A DNA stretch of 64,000 nt from Sphingomonas sp. CBMAI 2297 (GCF_029870595.1 NZ_JAPDIR010000002.1:248001-312000); one strand, 5' to 3'. Positions 40,349-49,945 are shown, counted from the stretch's first letter. Notes: generated by a model from the sequence alone, not told the origin. Numbers and translations: made by a program.

Positions 40349-41722
40349 ATGATGAAGACCCGTAGCAAGCTCGTGATCGGCCTCTCGGCGCTCGCAGCCG
40401 GCGGCACGCTGGCGGCCGGCATCGCGACCCAGGGCTTCGTGCTCTCGGCCTTCGCAACCGATGCGCCCAATGCGAAGAAGGCGGCACAGGAAGCCGGCCA
40501 GGCGCACAAGGCAATCGCTCGGCGCAAGGCGGGCGACGCGGTCGCGCATGCCGAGGCGGCGGTGGCCAATGATCCGCAGAACGCCGAATATCGCGCGCTG
40601 CTGGGCCAGGCCTATCTGCTCGCCGGCCGCTTCGCTTCGGCCAACCAGGCGCTGGGCGATGCGCTGACGCTCAATCCGGGCGACGGGCGCGTTGCGCTCA
40701 ACCTCGTCCTCGCCAAGATCGCCGGCGGCGACTGGCCGGGCGCGCGGGCGATGCTGCAGGCGCATGAGGACACCATCCCCGCCGCCGATCGCGGCCTGGC
40801 CTTCGCGCTGGCCGGCGATCCGGTGAAGGCGGTGGAGATATTGGGGCCGGCCGCCCGGGCCGAGGACGCCACCGCCAAGACTCGCCAGAACCTCGCGCTC
40901 GCGCTCGCGCTCTCGGGGCGCTGGGCCGAGGCCAAGCAGGTCGCCGCGGTCGACGTGGCGCCCGACCAGATCGGCGCGCGCATGATGCAGTGGGTGAACT
41001 TTGCCCGCCCGACCAACGCCTATGATCAGGTCGCCTCGCTGCTGGGCGTGACGCCGGTGCAGGATGCCGGCCAGCCGGCCCGCCTCGCGCTGGCGCAGCA
41101 GAACGTGATGCTCGCCGCCGCCGCGACCCAGCCGGTGCAGACCGTGCCGGCGCAGGACGCGGTCGACAGCTATATGCCGGGCGTTCCGGCCAATGCCCAG
41201 GCAGTCGCGGCCGAGACCGGCGGTGCCGCCGCCGCCGCTTCCCTCACCGCGACGGCCGCCGTCGAGGTCGCGCCCGTCGCCGGCACCAATGGCGGCGTCG
41301 TGTTCGGCCCGCGCGAGGAAGTGGTGCAGGCGGTGCCCGCCGCCGCGGTCCGCGCGTCCGTCGCCACTGCATCGCCGGGCGCACGCGTGCCGGCGATCGA
41401 GAAGGCCGCGGCGGCCAAGCCGTCGCGCGGCAATTTCTATGTCCAGCTCGGCGCCTATGCGAGCCCGGCGGTGGCCCGGGATGCATGGAACCGCTTCGGG
41501 CACCGGGTGCCGGCGCTTTCGGGCCAGACTCCCCATGGCGCCAAGGTCTCGACCCGGGCGGGCAGCTTCTATCGCCTGTCGGTGGGCGGCTATGGCCGCG
41601 GCGACGCCGATGCGCTGTGCCGCCAGGTGAAGGCCAGCGGCCAGACCTGCTTCGTGCGCACCGGCGCGGGCGACGCGCTGGCGGCCTGGGCCAAGCCCGG
41701 CGTGCGCCTGGCTTCGCGCTGA
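40349..41722 (+). CDS. TPR protein with C-terminal SPOR domain
   Basis: 457 aa from ATG 40349 (AGGA ribosome site), 8 bp after the RHH gene. N-terminal hydrophobic segment (LVIGLSALAAGGTLAAGIAT) acts as signal or anchor; TPR-like helices follow (AVAHAEAAVANDPQNAEYRA, LLGQAYLLAGRFASANQALG); an Ala/Val-rich linker leads to the SPOR domain (GNFYVQLGAYASPAVARDAW ... SFYRLSVGGYGRGDADALCR). With ParA and an RHH protein upstream, the operon suggests a link between nucleoid or pole positioning and cell-wall remodelling at division. Confidence 0.88.
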   Translation: MMKTRSKLVIGLSALAAGGTLAAGIATQGFVLSAFATDAPNAKKAAQEAGQAHKAIARRKAGDAVAHAEAAVANDPQNAEYRALLGQAYLLAGRFASANQALGDALTLNPGDGRVALNLVLAKIAGGDWPGARAMLQAHEDTIPAADRGLAFALAGDPVKAVEILGPAARAEDATAKTRQNLALALALSGRWAEAKQVAAVDVAPDQIGARMMQWVNFARPTNAYDQVASLLGVTPVQDAGQPARLALAQQNVMLAAAATQPVQTVPAQDAVDSYMPGVPANAQAVAAETGGAAAAASLTATAAVEVAPVAGTNGGVVFGPREEVVQAVPAAAVRASVATASPGARVPAIEKAAAAKPSRGNFYVQLGAYASPAVARDAWNRFGHRVPALSGQTPHGAKVSTRAGSFYRLSVGGYGRGDADALCRQVKASGQTCFVRTGAGDALAAWAKPGVRLASR

Positions 41723-41753
41723 ACAAGTTTCCCTCTCCCATCGGGAAAAGAGA

Positions 41754-41782
41754 GGCCGGGGCGGCGACGCCTCGGCCTTTTT
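41754..41782 (+). terminator. Rho-independent terminator of the parA operon
   Basis: GGCCGGGGCG (41754-41763), loop GCGA, CGCCTCGGCC (41768-41777), then TTTTT. A 10-bp stem with one G-T pair. Confidence 0.9.
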
Positions 41783-41800
41783 CTTGCGCTTGACGAACCG

Positions 41801-41816
41801 ATAACCTCTTGGTTAT
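41801..41816. promoter_or_regulatory. Operator-like dyad before the DUF1801 operon
   Basis: ATAACC-tctt-GGTTAT is a perfect 6-bp inverted repeat 45 bases before the next start, with a third half-site GGTTAT at 41836-41841. Sites of the TAACCnnnnGGTTA kind are recognised by some ArsR-type repressors. The regulator is not in the operon. Confidence 0.45.
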
Positions 41817-41861
41817 GGAAAATGCATAGCCATCGGGTTATGTATTTTGGGAGAGGCAGCC

Positions 41862-42047
41862 ATGATCCGCCGGATTCATCGTTGGACCGGAATCGTCTTC
41901 AGCATCGCGGCGATCGTGAACATCGTCGCGGTGATCCTCGGGAGCAACGCGATGTGGCTGGGGCTGGTCGCGGTGATCCCGTTGCTGGTGTTGCTGCCGA
42001 CGGGGCTCTACATGTTCGCCCGGCCCTATCCGGCGAGGAACGCATGA
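41862..42047 (+). CDS. Small two-helix membrane protein
   Basis: 61 aa from ATG 41862 (GAGAGG upstream). MIRRIHRWTGIVFSIAAIVN, then IVAVILGSNAMWLGLVAVIP and LLVLLPTGLYMFARPYPARN indicate two transmembrane helices with a basic cytoplasmic start. Its stop overlaps the start of the DUF1801 gene (ATGA), so the two are co-translated. No family name; resembles small PepSY-like or DUF membrane proteins. Function unknown. Confidence 0.82.
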   Translation: MIRRIHRWTGIVFSIAAIVNIVAVILGSNAMWLGLVAVIPLLVLLPTGLYMFARPYPARNA

Positions 42048-42436
42048 GCGCAGACAAGACCGCCGCCGAGCAGATCGACGCCCGCATCGCCGCGCTGGAC
42101 GACTGGCGTGGCGCGACGCTCGCCCGGGTGCGCGAGATCATCCGTGAAGCCGACCCCGAGGTGGAGGAGACGTGGAAGTGGCGCGGCGTGCCGGTGTGGG
42201 AACATGCCGGCATCCTCTGCACCGGCGAGACCTACAAGGCGGCGGTGAAGCTGACCTTTGCCAAGGGCGCGGCGCTGGCGGATCCCAAGGGGCTGTTCAA
42301 TTCGAGCCTGGACGGGAATGTCCGCCGGGCGATCGACATTCATGAAGGCGAGGCAATCGATGCCGAGGCGCTGAAGGCGCTGATCCGCGCGGCAGTGGCG
42401 GCGAACCTGGCCAAGCCGGCGCGGGGGAAGAGGTAG
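42044..42436 (+). CDS. DUF1801-domain protein
   Basis: 130 aa. LDDWRGATLARVREIIREAD, PEVEETWKWRGVPVWEHAGI, CTGETYKAAVKLTFAKGAAL and PKGLFNSSLDGNVRRAIDIH match DUF1801 (YdhG-like). The fold is small and soluble; biochemical role unknown. Coupled to a membrane protein gene upstream. Between this gene and pyrC' (42437-42670) there is a small REP-like hairpin (CCCGGC-cttgt-GCCGGG, 42460-42476) and no gene I can support. Confidence 0.9.
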   Translation: MSADKTAAEQIDARIAALDDWRGATLARVREIIREADPEVEETWKWRGVPVWEHAGILCTGETYKAAVKLTFAKGAALADPKGLFNSSLDGNVRRAIDIHEGEAIDAEALKALIRAAVAANLAKPARGKR

Positions 42437-42670
42437 GGCAGGATTCTCCCGAACCGTCCCCCGGCCTTGTGCCGGGATGACGCGATGGGCCGGCGCGGGG
42501 CGGGAGCCGCCTGTTTCCGTTCCGGTTCAGGCCCGGCCGGGCCGCTCGATCCACCAGCTGTGCCCGGCCGCCGCTCTACTGACGAGGCCGAGCGCGCCGA
42601 TCAAGGCATAGGCGCGATCGCTTTCCCGGCCGAAGTGCCGCAGGATCGCGGTGGCGAAGCCGCCGCGGGA

Positions 42671-43867
42671 TCATGCGCGATCGATCTCCCGCCCGCCCTT
42701 GAAGACGCGGTGGACCTTGCCCTGCACCGGCAACCCGTCGAACGGCGTGTTGCCGGCGCGCGCCTTCATCTTCGCGCCATCGATCGCCCAGGGCGCGTCG
42801 GGATCGAACAGGATGAAGTCGGCGGGCCTGCCGGGCTCCAGCGTGCCGGCATCGAGGCCGAGGATGCGCGCCGGATTGGCGGCGAGCAGCTGGAAGAGGC
42901 GCTCCAACGTCAGCACTTCGTCACGGACCAGGCCGAGCGACAGGGCGAGCAGCGTCTCGGCGCCCGACATGCCTTCCTCGGCATCGGCGAAGGGCAGGCG
43001 CTTGCCCTCGGGCCCGCGCGGATCATGGCCCGAGGCGAGCACGTCGATCGTGCCGTCGGCGAGCGCGGCGCGGACGGCCTGGCGGTCGGCGTCGCTGCGC
43101 AGCGGCGGCGAGAGGCGGGCATAGGTGCGATAGTCGCTGACGTCGATGTCCGAGAGCAGCCAGTGCGCCGGGGTAACGCCGCAAGTGACCTGCACGCCGC
43201 GGCGCTTGGCCTGGCGGATCAGGTCGAGCCCGGCGGCGGTAGTGACCTGGCGGAAATGGATGCGGGCGCCGGTATCCTCGGCGAGCATCGTGTCGCGCGC
43301 GATCGCCAGGGCCTCGGCAATGGCGGGGGCGGCGGCGAGGCCGAGCAGCGTCGCGGTGAGACCCTCGGTCGCGACCGCGTCGCCCGCGAGCCCGCCATCC
43401 TCGGCATGGGCGATCACGGTGAGGCCGCAATCGCGGGCATAGGCGAGCACCTTGCGCATCACGCCCGCGTCGGCGATCCAGCGGCGGCCCGTTGCGACTG
43501 CCTTTGCTCCGGCGCCGGCGTTGATCGCCATTTCGGCAAGATCGGTGCCCTGAAGGCCGCGCGTGGCGGCGGCGAGGGGATGGACCCACAGGTCGGGCTT
43601 TCCCATCAGCGCGGCGCGGCGGATGATGCCGGGATCGTCGAGGATCGGCGACTGATCGGGCATCAGGCCGACGCGCGTGATGCCGCCGGCGCGGCAGGCC
43701 GCGCGGTCGACCGCGAAGACGCCCAGGTCGACGATGCCGGGGGCGAGGGTGAGGCCCTTGCCGTCGATGGCCTCCGCGGCGGCGGTTCCGGCGATGATGG
43801 TTTCGCCGTCGAAGGCGAGGCTGGTGGCGCCGCCGATGACCTTGACGTTCTCAATTACGCGGCTCAC
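42671..43867 (-). CDS. pyrC: Non-catalytic dihydroorotase-like subunit (PyrC')
   Basis: 398 aa, clearly of the dihydroorotase family (TLAPGIVDLGVFAVDR, HAEDGGLAGDAVATEGL, LLAANPARILGLDAGTLEPG, DFILFDPDAPWAIDG) but without the catalytic residues: the metal-binding HxH of PGFIDLHVH reads DLGVF, and TDHAPH reads SGHDPR. This matches the inactive PyrC' that forms a complex with aspartate carbamoyltransferase in pseudomonads and others. It follows pyrB on the same strand (139-bp gap with a REP-like element). A genuine dihydroorotase must be elsewhere. The start is a GTG. Confidence 0.92.
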   Translation of the reverse strand: MSRVIENVKVIGGATSLAFDGETIIAGTAAAEAIDGKGLTLAPGIVDLGVFAVDRAACRAGGITRVGLMPDQSPILDDPGIIRRAALMGKPDLWVHPLAAATRGLQGTDLAEMAINAGAGAKAVATGRRWIADAGVMRKVLAYARDCGLTVIAHAEDGGLAGDAVATEGLTATLLGLAAAPAIAEALAIARDTMLAEDTGARIHFRQVTTAAGLDLIRQAKRRGVQVTCGVTPAHWLLSDIDVSDYRTYARLSPPLRSDADRQAVRAALADGTIDVLASGHDPRGPEGKRLPFADAEEGMSGAETLLALSLGLVRDEVLTLERLFQLLAANPARILGLDAGTLEPGRPADFILFDPDAPWAIDGAKMKARAGNTPFDGLPVQGKVHRVFKGGREIDRA

Positions 43868-43900
43868 GCGACAATTCCTTCGGCATCCCAGCGACCCTTG

Positions 43901-43982
43901 TCATCCCCGCAAGGGCGGGGATCCAGGGCAACAGGGCGGCGACCTTCGTGACTCTGGATCCCCGCCCTTGCGGGGATGGCGG
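43901..43982. repeat. REP-like inverted repeat element, copy 3 (short form)
   Basis: TCATCCCCGCAAGGGCGGGG with GATCC on the left (43901-43928) and its near reverse complement at 43952-43982, spacer 23 bp. It lies between pyrB and pyrC' and forms two hairpins in the transcript, or one long one. Confidence 0.8.
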
Positions 43983-44006
43983 AATAGGGAGAGGGGGCGC
44001 TTCGCA

Positions 44007-44996
44007 TCATGCCCAGCCCTCCACGCCGCGCTCCGCCCTGGTGAGGACGTCGAGGCAGGCCATGCGGACGGCGACGCCCATCTCGACCTGCTCGGTGATC
44101 GCGCTGCGCTCCGGATGGTCGGCGATGGCGCTGTCGATCTCGACGCCACGGTTCATCGGGCCGGGGTGCATGACGAGCGCGTCGGGCGCGGCAAGGGCCA
44201 GCCGCTCGGGCGTGAGGCCGTAGCGGGCGTGGAATTCGCGCGTGGAGGGGATGAAGCCGCCGGCCATGCGCTCGTTCTGGACGCGGAGCATCATCACGAC
44301 ATCGGCGCCTGCCAGCGCGGCATCGAAATCGGTGAAGGGCGTGACGTAGAGCCCCTCGATCGCCGGGGGCATCAGCGTGGAGGGCGCGACCACGCGCACC
44401 TCCGCGCCGAGCGCAGTCAGCGCCAGCATGTTCGAGCGGGCGACGCGGCTGTGGAGCAGGTCGCCGCAGATCACCACGCGCTGGCCGGCCACCGCGCCGC
44501 GGCGGCGGCGGATCGTCAGCGCGTCGAGCAGCGCCTGGGTGGGATGCTCGTGCCAGCCGTCGCCGGCGTTGAGCACCGGGCAGTCGACCTTGTCGGCGAT
44601 CAGCTGCACCGCGCCCGAGGCCATGTGGCGGATCACGATCACGTCGGCGCGCATGGCATTGAGAGTGACGGCGGTGTCGATCAGCGTCTCGCCCTTCTTC
44701 ACGCTCGACTGGGCGGCATGCATGTTCACCACGTCCGCTCCCAGCCGCTTGCCGGCGATCTCGAAGGAGAGGAGCGTGCGGGTCGAATTCTCGAAAAAGG
44801 CGTTGATCTGGGTGATGCCCTCGAGCCGCCGGTCGCTGCGCGCGCGCGTGCGGTTCGCTTCGATCCACTGCTCGGCCTCGTCGAGCAGGAACATGATCTC
44901 ATGCGGCTGGAGGCCCGCGATCCCGGTGAGGTGCCGGTGCGGGAAGACGGCGCGGCCCTGTATCTGGGCAGCGGGGCGATGATCGGAGGCTTGCAT
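44007..44996 (-). CDS. pyrB: Aspartate carbamoyltransferase catalytic subunit
   Basis: 329 aa. Carbamoyl-phosphate site [60 protein letters not shown] (HPTQ loop), [16 protein letters not shown] and [15 protein letters not shown] are all intact. First committed step of pyrimidine synthesis. It is followed by pyrC', consistent with the class of ATCase that needs the inactive dihydroorotase for assembly. No pyrI regulatory subunit is present. Confidence 0.97.
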   Translation of the reverse strand: MQASDHRPAAQIQGRAVFPHRHLTGIAGLQPHEIMFLLDEAEQWIEANRTRARSDRRLEGITQINAFFENSTRTLLSFEIAGKRLGADVVNMHAAQSSVKKGETLIDTAVTLNAMRADVIVIRHMASGAVQLIADKVDCPVLNAGDGWHEHPTQALLDALTIRRRRGAVAGQRVVICGDLLHSRVARSNMLALTALGAEVRVVAPSTLMPPAIEGLYVTPFTDFDAALAGADVVMMLRVQNERMAGGFIPSTREFHARYGLTPERLALAAPDALVMHPGPMNRGVEIDSAIADHPERSAITEQVEMGVAVRMACLDVLTRAERGVEGWA

Positions 44997-45115
44997 TAAA
45001 GCCGTCGCCTAGACCCGCCGGGCCGGCGAGGCAAGCCGTGAGGCGGGGAGAGTCTCGCATCTGCCGCAAATGCCGGATAGGAAGTCCGCCGCGTTGCGTT
45101 TCGGGGGGAGCGTTG

Positions 45116-45937
45116 GTGCAGGGCTGGTGGGCTGTCTTTGTTGGTTGGATGACGCGCGATCCCGCGTGGCTGGCGGCGTTCCAGGCCGGAGCGTTCTTCT
45201 TCGCGCTGGGGCTGGGGCTGGTCCTCGCGCTGCTGCCCTGGTGGCTGGCCCGGGTGGAGCGCGCGCGCTGGCGGCCGCTGCGGCGGATGCTGGCGCTGGC
45301 CGCGTTGCAGGCGCACCGCGATTGCGGCGAGAATGTCGTCGCGCTGTCCCGCCAGTTCTTCCGCGAGAATGCCGGCGCGCCGCTCGAGCGGCTGATCCGG
45401 GCGCGGCGGGCGATCGAGCGGCAGCAATCGGACGGCGCGCGCTTCGCCCGGCTGGTCTCCGTCTATGCGCCGGCGGTGGATGCGCGCCATGCCGCGCTGC
45501 TCGCCGACACCGCGGCGCTGACCGAGCTGGCCGAGCGCACGCTTGCGGGACTCACCCGGCTCTATCTCGGGCAGGCGATGGTGCGGGTAGGGGCCAATGC
45601 CGTGCATGGCGACGATCAGCTCGGCTATGCGCCCGCGCAGCTCGTCTCGCTTTCCTATGTCGCCGAGATGGAGGCGCTGGCGGACGGCTTCGCCGATGCG
45701 GCGGCGGGGCATCGCGCGCGTACGGAAGCGGCGCTCGGGCGCCGGGCGCGCAGGGCGGCGCGGGACGAGCTGGGCCGGGTCGGCGCGGACGTGGCGATGC
45801 TGGGCGCCGATGTGCGCCGGTTCTGCGGGAAGCTGCAGGCGACGGATGCCGGGGACCCGACCTACAAGACGCGCGACCGCGGCGAGCGCGGCGGGCGCAC
45901 GCTGGACGGGCTGATCGCGCGGTTCGATCGGGGCTGA
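45116..45937 (+). CDS. Membrane-anchored hypothetical protein with helical cytoplasmic part
   Basis: 273 aa from a GTG at 45116 (GGGGGGAG just upstream; a TTG at 45113 and an ATG at 45149 are alternatives). One strong hydrophobic helix (AFQAGAFFFALGLGLVLALL) is followed by about 200 residues of Ala/Arg/Leu-rich helix (RWRPLRRMLALAALQAHRDC, HAALLADTAALTELAERTLA), possibly coiled coil. No family recognised. Convergent with ruvX. Confidence 0.72.
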   Translation: MQGWWAVFVGWMTRDPAWLAAFQAGAFFFALGLGLVLALLPWWLARVERARWRPLRRMLALAALQAHRDCGENVVALSRQFFRENAGAPLERLIRARRAIERQQSDGARFARLVSVYAPAVDARHAALLADTAALTELAERTLAGLTRLYLGQAMVRVGANAVHGDDQLGYAPAQLVSLSYVAEMEALADGFADAAAGHRARTEAALGRRARRAARDELGRVGADVAMLGADVRRFCGKLQATDAGDPTYKTRDRGERGGRTLDGLIARFDRG

Positions 45938-45967
45938 GCCTCCACCCTTTCGGGCGGAGCGTGCCGG

Positions 45968-46429
45968 TCAGGCGTTCACCAGCGCGTCGATCGCCGCCTG
46001 GAGGATATGGGCGGCGGCCATGTTGTCGATCATCCCGGCGCGGCGGGCGCGGCTGAAGTCCTGCTCGATCAGCGTGCGTTCCACCGCGACGGTGGACCAG
46101 CGCTCGTCCCAGAGCAGGATCGGGAAGCCCAGATCGTCCATGTTGCGGGCAAAGGCGCGGGTGGACTGGGTGCGCGGACTGTCCGTGCCGTCGAGGTTGA
46201 GGGGCAGGCCGATGACGATGCCCTTCACCTGCTGCGCGGCGATCAGCGCCTCAAGCGCGGCCTTGTCCTTGGAGAATTTGGTGCGGCGGACCAGCTCGGC
46301 CGGGCTCGCGAAGCTCCAGCCGGCGTCGCACAGGGCGGTGCCGATCGTCTTGGTGCCGACGTCGAGGCCGATCAGGCGGCCGCCGGTGGGCAGGGCGGCG
46401 CGGAAGTCGGCAGGGGCGGTGGTGATCAT
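45968..46429 (-). CDS. ruvX: Holliday-junction resolvase-like protein RuvX (YqgF)
   Basis: 153 aa. RNase H-fold signature [55 protein letters not shown] and the C-terminal [16 protein letters not shown]. Essential in many bacteria; proposed to process pre-16S rRNA 5' ends or Holliday junctions. Single gene; a REP-like element lies just upstream at 46451. Confidence 0.95.
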   Translation of the reverse strand: MITTAPADFRAALPTGGRLIGLDVGTKTIGTALCDAGWSFASPAELVRRTKFSKDKAALEALIAAQQVKGIVIGLPLNLDGTDSPRTQSTRAFARNMDDLGFPILLWDERWSTVAVERTLIEQDFSRARRAGMIDNMAAAHILQAAIDALVNA

Positions 46430-46450
46430 CGGGCGTTTCTAACCAAAATC

Positions 46451-46531
46451 GTCATCCCCGCGAAGGCGGGGATCCGGGATAATGGAGCGATGTCCTGCTT
46501 GGCTCCGGACCCCCGCCTTCGCGGCGATGAC
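46451..46531. repeat. REP-like inverted repeat element, copy 4 (short form)
   Basis: GTCATCCCCGCGAAGGCGGG at 46451 with GATCCGG, and the degenerate opposite arm GGCTCCGGACCCCCGCCTTC at 46501 followed by GCGGCGATGAC. Some arm mismatches suggest it is older than copies 1-3. Between ruvX and the DUF3089 gene. Confidence 0.75.
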
Positions 46532-46550
46532 GGGATGGGCGGCGCGGTCC

Positions 46551-47672
46551 CTAGAACGGCCAGAACTTGCGCCGGGCCTTCAATCGCCGCTCGGCATCGG
46601 CGCGGACATTGGCCCAGAACAGGCTGTAGTCGAACACGTGATAATTGTTGCCCGGCAGCACATAGGGGCCGAGGTCCGGCGGGCTGTTGCCGATCATCAG
46701 GAAGCCGCGCCCGTCGCAGCGCGCGGGGACGAGGTTCTTCTGAAGCACGGCACTGCTCAAGTCCCTGCTCGGCAGCAGGCCGCCGAGATTGGCCTCCACG
46801 GGCGCGCCGTCATTGGGCTTGCCGGTGAGCGGATTGGTGCAGACCATCGGCGTGCCCTTGCGCGGCTGGCCGGTGAAGCCGTTCGTCTGGTCGAAGGTGT
46901 CGACGATCAGCGAGGGATCGGCGGGCTCGGCGAAGCTCTGCCAGGAAAGGATGCAGCCGGCCTCGTCGGGGCCCGAGCAGGCGGGAAGGCCCATCTTCGG
47001 CAGGTCGGCGGTGATCGAGACCGGCCAGCCGACCACATAGGCCGCGACGATTCGCTTCGCGAGCGGCTTGCCGGCGACGCGGTCGACGAGCAGGCGGCTG
47101 AGGTGGAGCGCGCCCTGGCTGTGGCCGGCAAGGATGATCGGGCGGTTGCCGGCTTCCTTGAGGAACTGGTCGAACGCCGCCAGCACGTCGCGATAGGCGA
47201 AGTCGAGCGCCTGCTGCGCCTGGGTCTTGCTGGTGAGGAACGCGCCGAAAGTCGCCTGGCGGTACCGCGGCGCCCAGACCAGGCCGGAGGAATTGAAGGC
47301 GCTCGCCTGGCCGCGCAGGAACAGCTCGGCCCGGGCATTGGCGGCAACGTCGTTCAGCGGGGCGTTCCACTGGGTGCGATCGAGGAACGAGGTCGGATGA
47401 ACGAAGAACACCGCGGCGGGCGGGTTCTCCGCGGGCTGGAAACCCTCCGGGGCCCATAGCGCCGGATTGCCGGGCTTGTCCGGGCGGGCGAGCCAGAGAT
47501 CGGCCTTGCCATAATCGCCGGGCGCGGAGAGCCGCGCCACTTCCACGCTCGGCACCATTGCCTGGCGAAGCAGCTCGATGCCCCAGAAACGATAGGCGAA
47601 GGTGGCGGCCAGTGCGAGCACGATGAGTCCTACTACGAGATAGAGAAATTTCCGGGCCAAGCCCATCTCCAT
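46551..47672 (-). CDS. DUF3089 alpha/beta-hydrolase (lipase-like), membrane anchored
   Basis: 373 aa from ATG 47672 (47666 equally possible). A single N-terminal membrane helix (FLYLVVGLIVLALAATFAYR) is followed by the DUF3089 domain: PAAVFFVHPTSFLDRTQWNA and the nucleophile elbow PIILAGHSQGALHLSRLL, later WQSFAEPADPSLIVDTFDQ and MIGNSPPDLGPYVLPGNNYH. Probably a periplasmic-facing esterase or lipase with unknown substrate. Divergent from the DUF4153 gene. Confidence 0.9.
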   Translation of the reverse strand: MEMGLARKFLYLVVGLIVLALAATFAYRFWGIELLRQAMVPSVEVARLSAPGDYGKADLWLARPDKPGNPALWAPEGFQPAENPPAAVFFVHPTSFLDRTQWNAPLNDVAANARAELFLRGQASAFNSSGLVWAPRYRQATFGAFLTSKTQAQQALDFAYRDVLAAFDQFLKEAGNRPIILAGHSQGALHLSRLLVDRVAGKPLAKRIVAAYVVGWPVSITADLPKMGLPACSGPDEAGCILSWQSFAEPADPSLIVDTFDQTNGFTGQPRKGTPMVCTNPLTGKPNDGAPVEANLGGLLPSRDLSSAVLQKNLVPARCDGRGFLMIGNSPPDLGPYVLPGNNYHVFDYSLFWANVRADAERRLKARRKFWPF

Positions 47673-47833
47673 TGTGCAATGCAGCATAGAGCCGATTTGT
47701 TGCAATCGCATTCCCGTGGGGCACGATTGCCGGGGATGCAACCATACATGCGCGATGCAGCCATTCTGCACCGGAAATCCACTTTACCGCCCTGGACGGA
47801 TGCGAGAGCATCGCCCGCGAGGGGAGAGGGCGG

Positions 47834-49615
47834 ATGGACGAGATCGAGATGCAGGCGGCGGACGAGGCTGCCGTGGCGGCGGGGGGCTGGGCGCTTCGGC
47901 CGCTGCTGCTGGCCGGGCTGGGGCTGGCGACCGGGATCGCGGCGCAGCTGATCCTGGGCGACAGCGTGAACTATCGCATGGAATGGAGCGCGTTGCAGGC
48001 CGCCTCGCTGATGGGCGTGACGCTGTTCGCCGCGATGATCGGCTTCACGATCGAGCGGCGGCTGTGGTGGGCCTCGATCGCGTTCGGCGCGGTGGTCGGC
48101 GTGGCGGCGGGGTTCGTCACCTGGTGGAACGGCGCGCCGGGCGGGTGGAGCGCAAGCGAGGGCTGGCGCACGATGAGCCTGTTGCTCGCCGTGGCCATCG
48201 CCGCGCCGCTGTTCCAGGCCGCGCGCGACGAAGGCGCGCCGCGCACCCCCTATGCCGCGGTCCATGACTATGCCTGGCAGAATGTGGTGCTGTGGTTCGC
48301 CTGCTGGCTGTTCGTGCTCATCGTGTGGATCATGGCCTGGCTGCTCGCCAGCCTGTTCCAGCTGATCAAGATCGAGCTGCTCCACGAGCTGCTGATGAAG
48401 AACTGGTTCGTCCGCGCGCTGATCGGCCTGGCGTTCGGAGCGGCGCTGGGGCTGTTGCGCGAGCATGACACCGTGGTGCGGCTGCTCCAGCGTGTCGTCG
48501 CCACGGTGCTGGCGGTGCTGGCGCCGGTCCTTGCGATCGGGTTGGGGCTGTTCCTGCTCGCGCTGCCGTTCACCGGCCTCCAGGCGCTGTGGGACGCGAC
48601 TTCGGCAACCACGCCGCTGCTGCTGAGCTGCGCGGTGGGGGCGCTGATCCTGGCCAATGCGGTGATCGGCAACCGGCTGGAGGAGGAGCGGCGCAACCCG
48701 CTGCTCCGCTACGGCGCGATGCTGCTGGCGGCGGTGATCCTGCCGCTCGCGGCGCTGGCGGCGATCGCGACGGGACTGCGCGTGGGCCAATATGGCTATA
48801 CGCCCGAGCGGCTCTGGGCGATCGTGTTCGTGGGGATCGCGATCCTCTATGGCGCGGCCTATCTGGGATCGCTGGTGCTGGGGCGGCTCGCCTGGACCGC
48901 GCGTGTGCGCCCGGCGAACCTGGCGCTTGCCTTCCTGCTCTGCGGCCTCGGGCTCCTGCTCGCCACCCCGCTGGTAAACTTCAATCGCATCTCGACCGAT
49001 GATCAGGTCGGGCGGCTCGAATCGGGCAGGATCGCGGCCGCGAAGTTCGACTGGGCCGCGCTCGCCTTCGACTTCGGCAAGCCGGGGCGCGATGCGGTGG
49101 AACGGCTGCGCCGGTCGAGGAATGCCGCGATCCGGGGCAAGGCGGAGCAAGCCGCCAAGGCGGAGAGCCGCTGGGATCTCGCGGGCGCCGCGGAGACTCC
49201 CCAGCGTTCGGGCCCGAAATCCGGAGTGCTGGACAATGCCCGCGTCCTGCCGGAGGGGGCGAGCGCGCCCAAGGGGCTGATCGATCTGCTCGCCGACAAA
49301 TATCAATGCCGCCAGGGCAATCTGTGCACGATATTCCTCGCGAACCCGGCGGAGGCCGTGGTGTTCGAGGACAGTTGCTATGCGGGAATGCTGGACGAGG
49401 GCGGCAAGGCCGGGAGAATCGTCACCTATTGCGGCGGCGATCGTTTCGTGCTGGCGGACGGCGCATGGAAGGATGCCGGCGATCGCTACGTGCCGAGCGC
49501 GGAGCAGCGCGCGCAGATCGCGGCCGGCTATCCGGCGGGGAAGGTGGAGATTCGCCCCGTCGCGCGGCGGCAGGTCTTTGTCGGGGGCGTGCCTGTGGGC
49601 GAGCCCTTCGAATAA
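47834..49615 (+). CDS. DUF4153 polytopic membrane protein
   Basis: 593 aa from ATG 47834 (GGAGAGGG upstream). About ten hydrophobic helices between residues 20 and 390, e.g. [40 protein letters not shown] and [20 protein letters not shown], match the DUF4153 family. The C-terminal 200 residues form a soluble extension with [14 protein letters not shown] and [14 protein letters not shown] carrying several Cys, which is not part of the usual domain. Function unknown. Confidence 0.88.
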   Translation: MDEIEMQAADEAAVAAGGWALRPLLLAGLGLATGIAAQLILGDSVNYRMEWSALQAASLMGVTLFAAMIGFTIERRLWWASIAFGAVVGVAAGFVTWWNGAPGGWSASEGWRTMSLLLAVAIAAPLFQAARDEGAPRTPYAAVHDYAWQNVVLWFACWLFVLIVWIMAWLLASLFQLIKIELLHELLMKNWFVRALIGLAFGAALGLLREHDTVVRLLQRVVATVLAVLAPVLAIGLGLFLLALPFTGLQALWDATSATTPLLLSCAVGALILANAVIGNRLEEERRNPLLRYGAMLLAAVILPLAALAAIATGLRVGQYGYTPERLWAIVFVGIAILYGAAYLGSLVLGRLAWTARVRPANLALAFLLCGLGLLLATPLVNFNRISTDDQVGRLESGRIAAAKFDWAALAFDFGKPGRDAVERLRRSRNAAIRGKAEQAAKAESRWDLAGAAETPQRSGPKSGVLDNARVLPEGASAPKGLIDLLADKYQCRQGNLCTIFLANPAEAVVFEDSCYAGMLDEGGKAGRIVTYCGGDRFVLADGAWKDAGDRYVPSAEQRAQIAAGYPAGKVEIRPVARRQVFVGGVPVGEPFE

Positions 49616-49657
49616 GCGGCGCTTGAAGGCGGGAGGCGCGGCTGTTAGGCGCCTCCC

Positions 49658-49945
49658 ATGTCCGTCGATACCGCAACCGTGAAGAAGGTGGCGAGCCTCG
49701 CACGCATCGCGATCAGCGATGCCGATGCCGAGCGCCTCGCGCCCGAGCTCAACAACATCCTGGGCTGGATCGAGCAGCTCGGCGAGGTCGATACCTCGTC
49801 GGTCGAGCCGATGACCGCCGTCATCCCCAACACGCTGCGCCTGCGCGAGGACGTGGTGACCGAGGGCAACCAGCGCGACGCCGTTCTGCGGAACGCGCCG
49901 CAGGGCGAGCACGGCTTCTTCACCGTGCCGAAGGTGGTCGAATGA
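49658..49945 (+). CDS. gatC: Asp-tRNA(Asn)/Glu-tRNA(Gln) amidotransferase subunit C
   Basis: 95 aa. [40 protein letters not shown] and the C-terminal [20 protein letters not shown] are textbook GatC. It wraps around GatA and stabilises the complex that amidates mischarged Glu-tRNA(Gln) or Asp-tRNA(Asn). Overlaps gatA at the stop (ATGATG). Confidence 0.96.
   Translation: MSVDTATVKKVASLARIAISDADAERLAPELNNILGWIEQLGEVDTSSVEPMTAVIPNTLRLREDVVTEGNQRDAVLRNAPQGEHGFFTVPKVVE

Noticed and set aside
42527..42670. 47 sense codons in frame after the pyrC' stop (contains GHSWWIERPGRA)
   Set aside because: Protein-like composition but no start codon or ribosome site; too little to call a gene or a readthrough extension.
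47633..49912. 759-codon minus-strand frame opposite DUF4153
   Set aside because: Rich in Gln/Arg/His as a mirror of Leu/Ala codons; overlaps the starts of gatC and the hydrolase gene.
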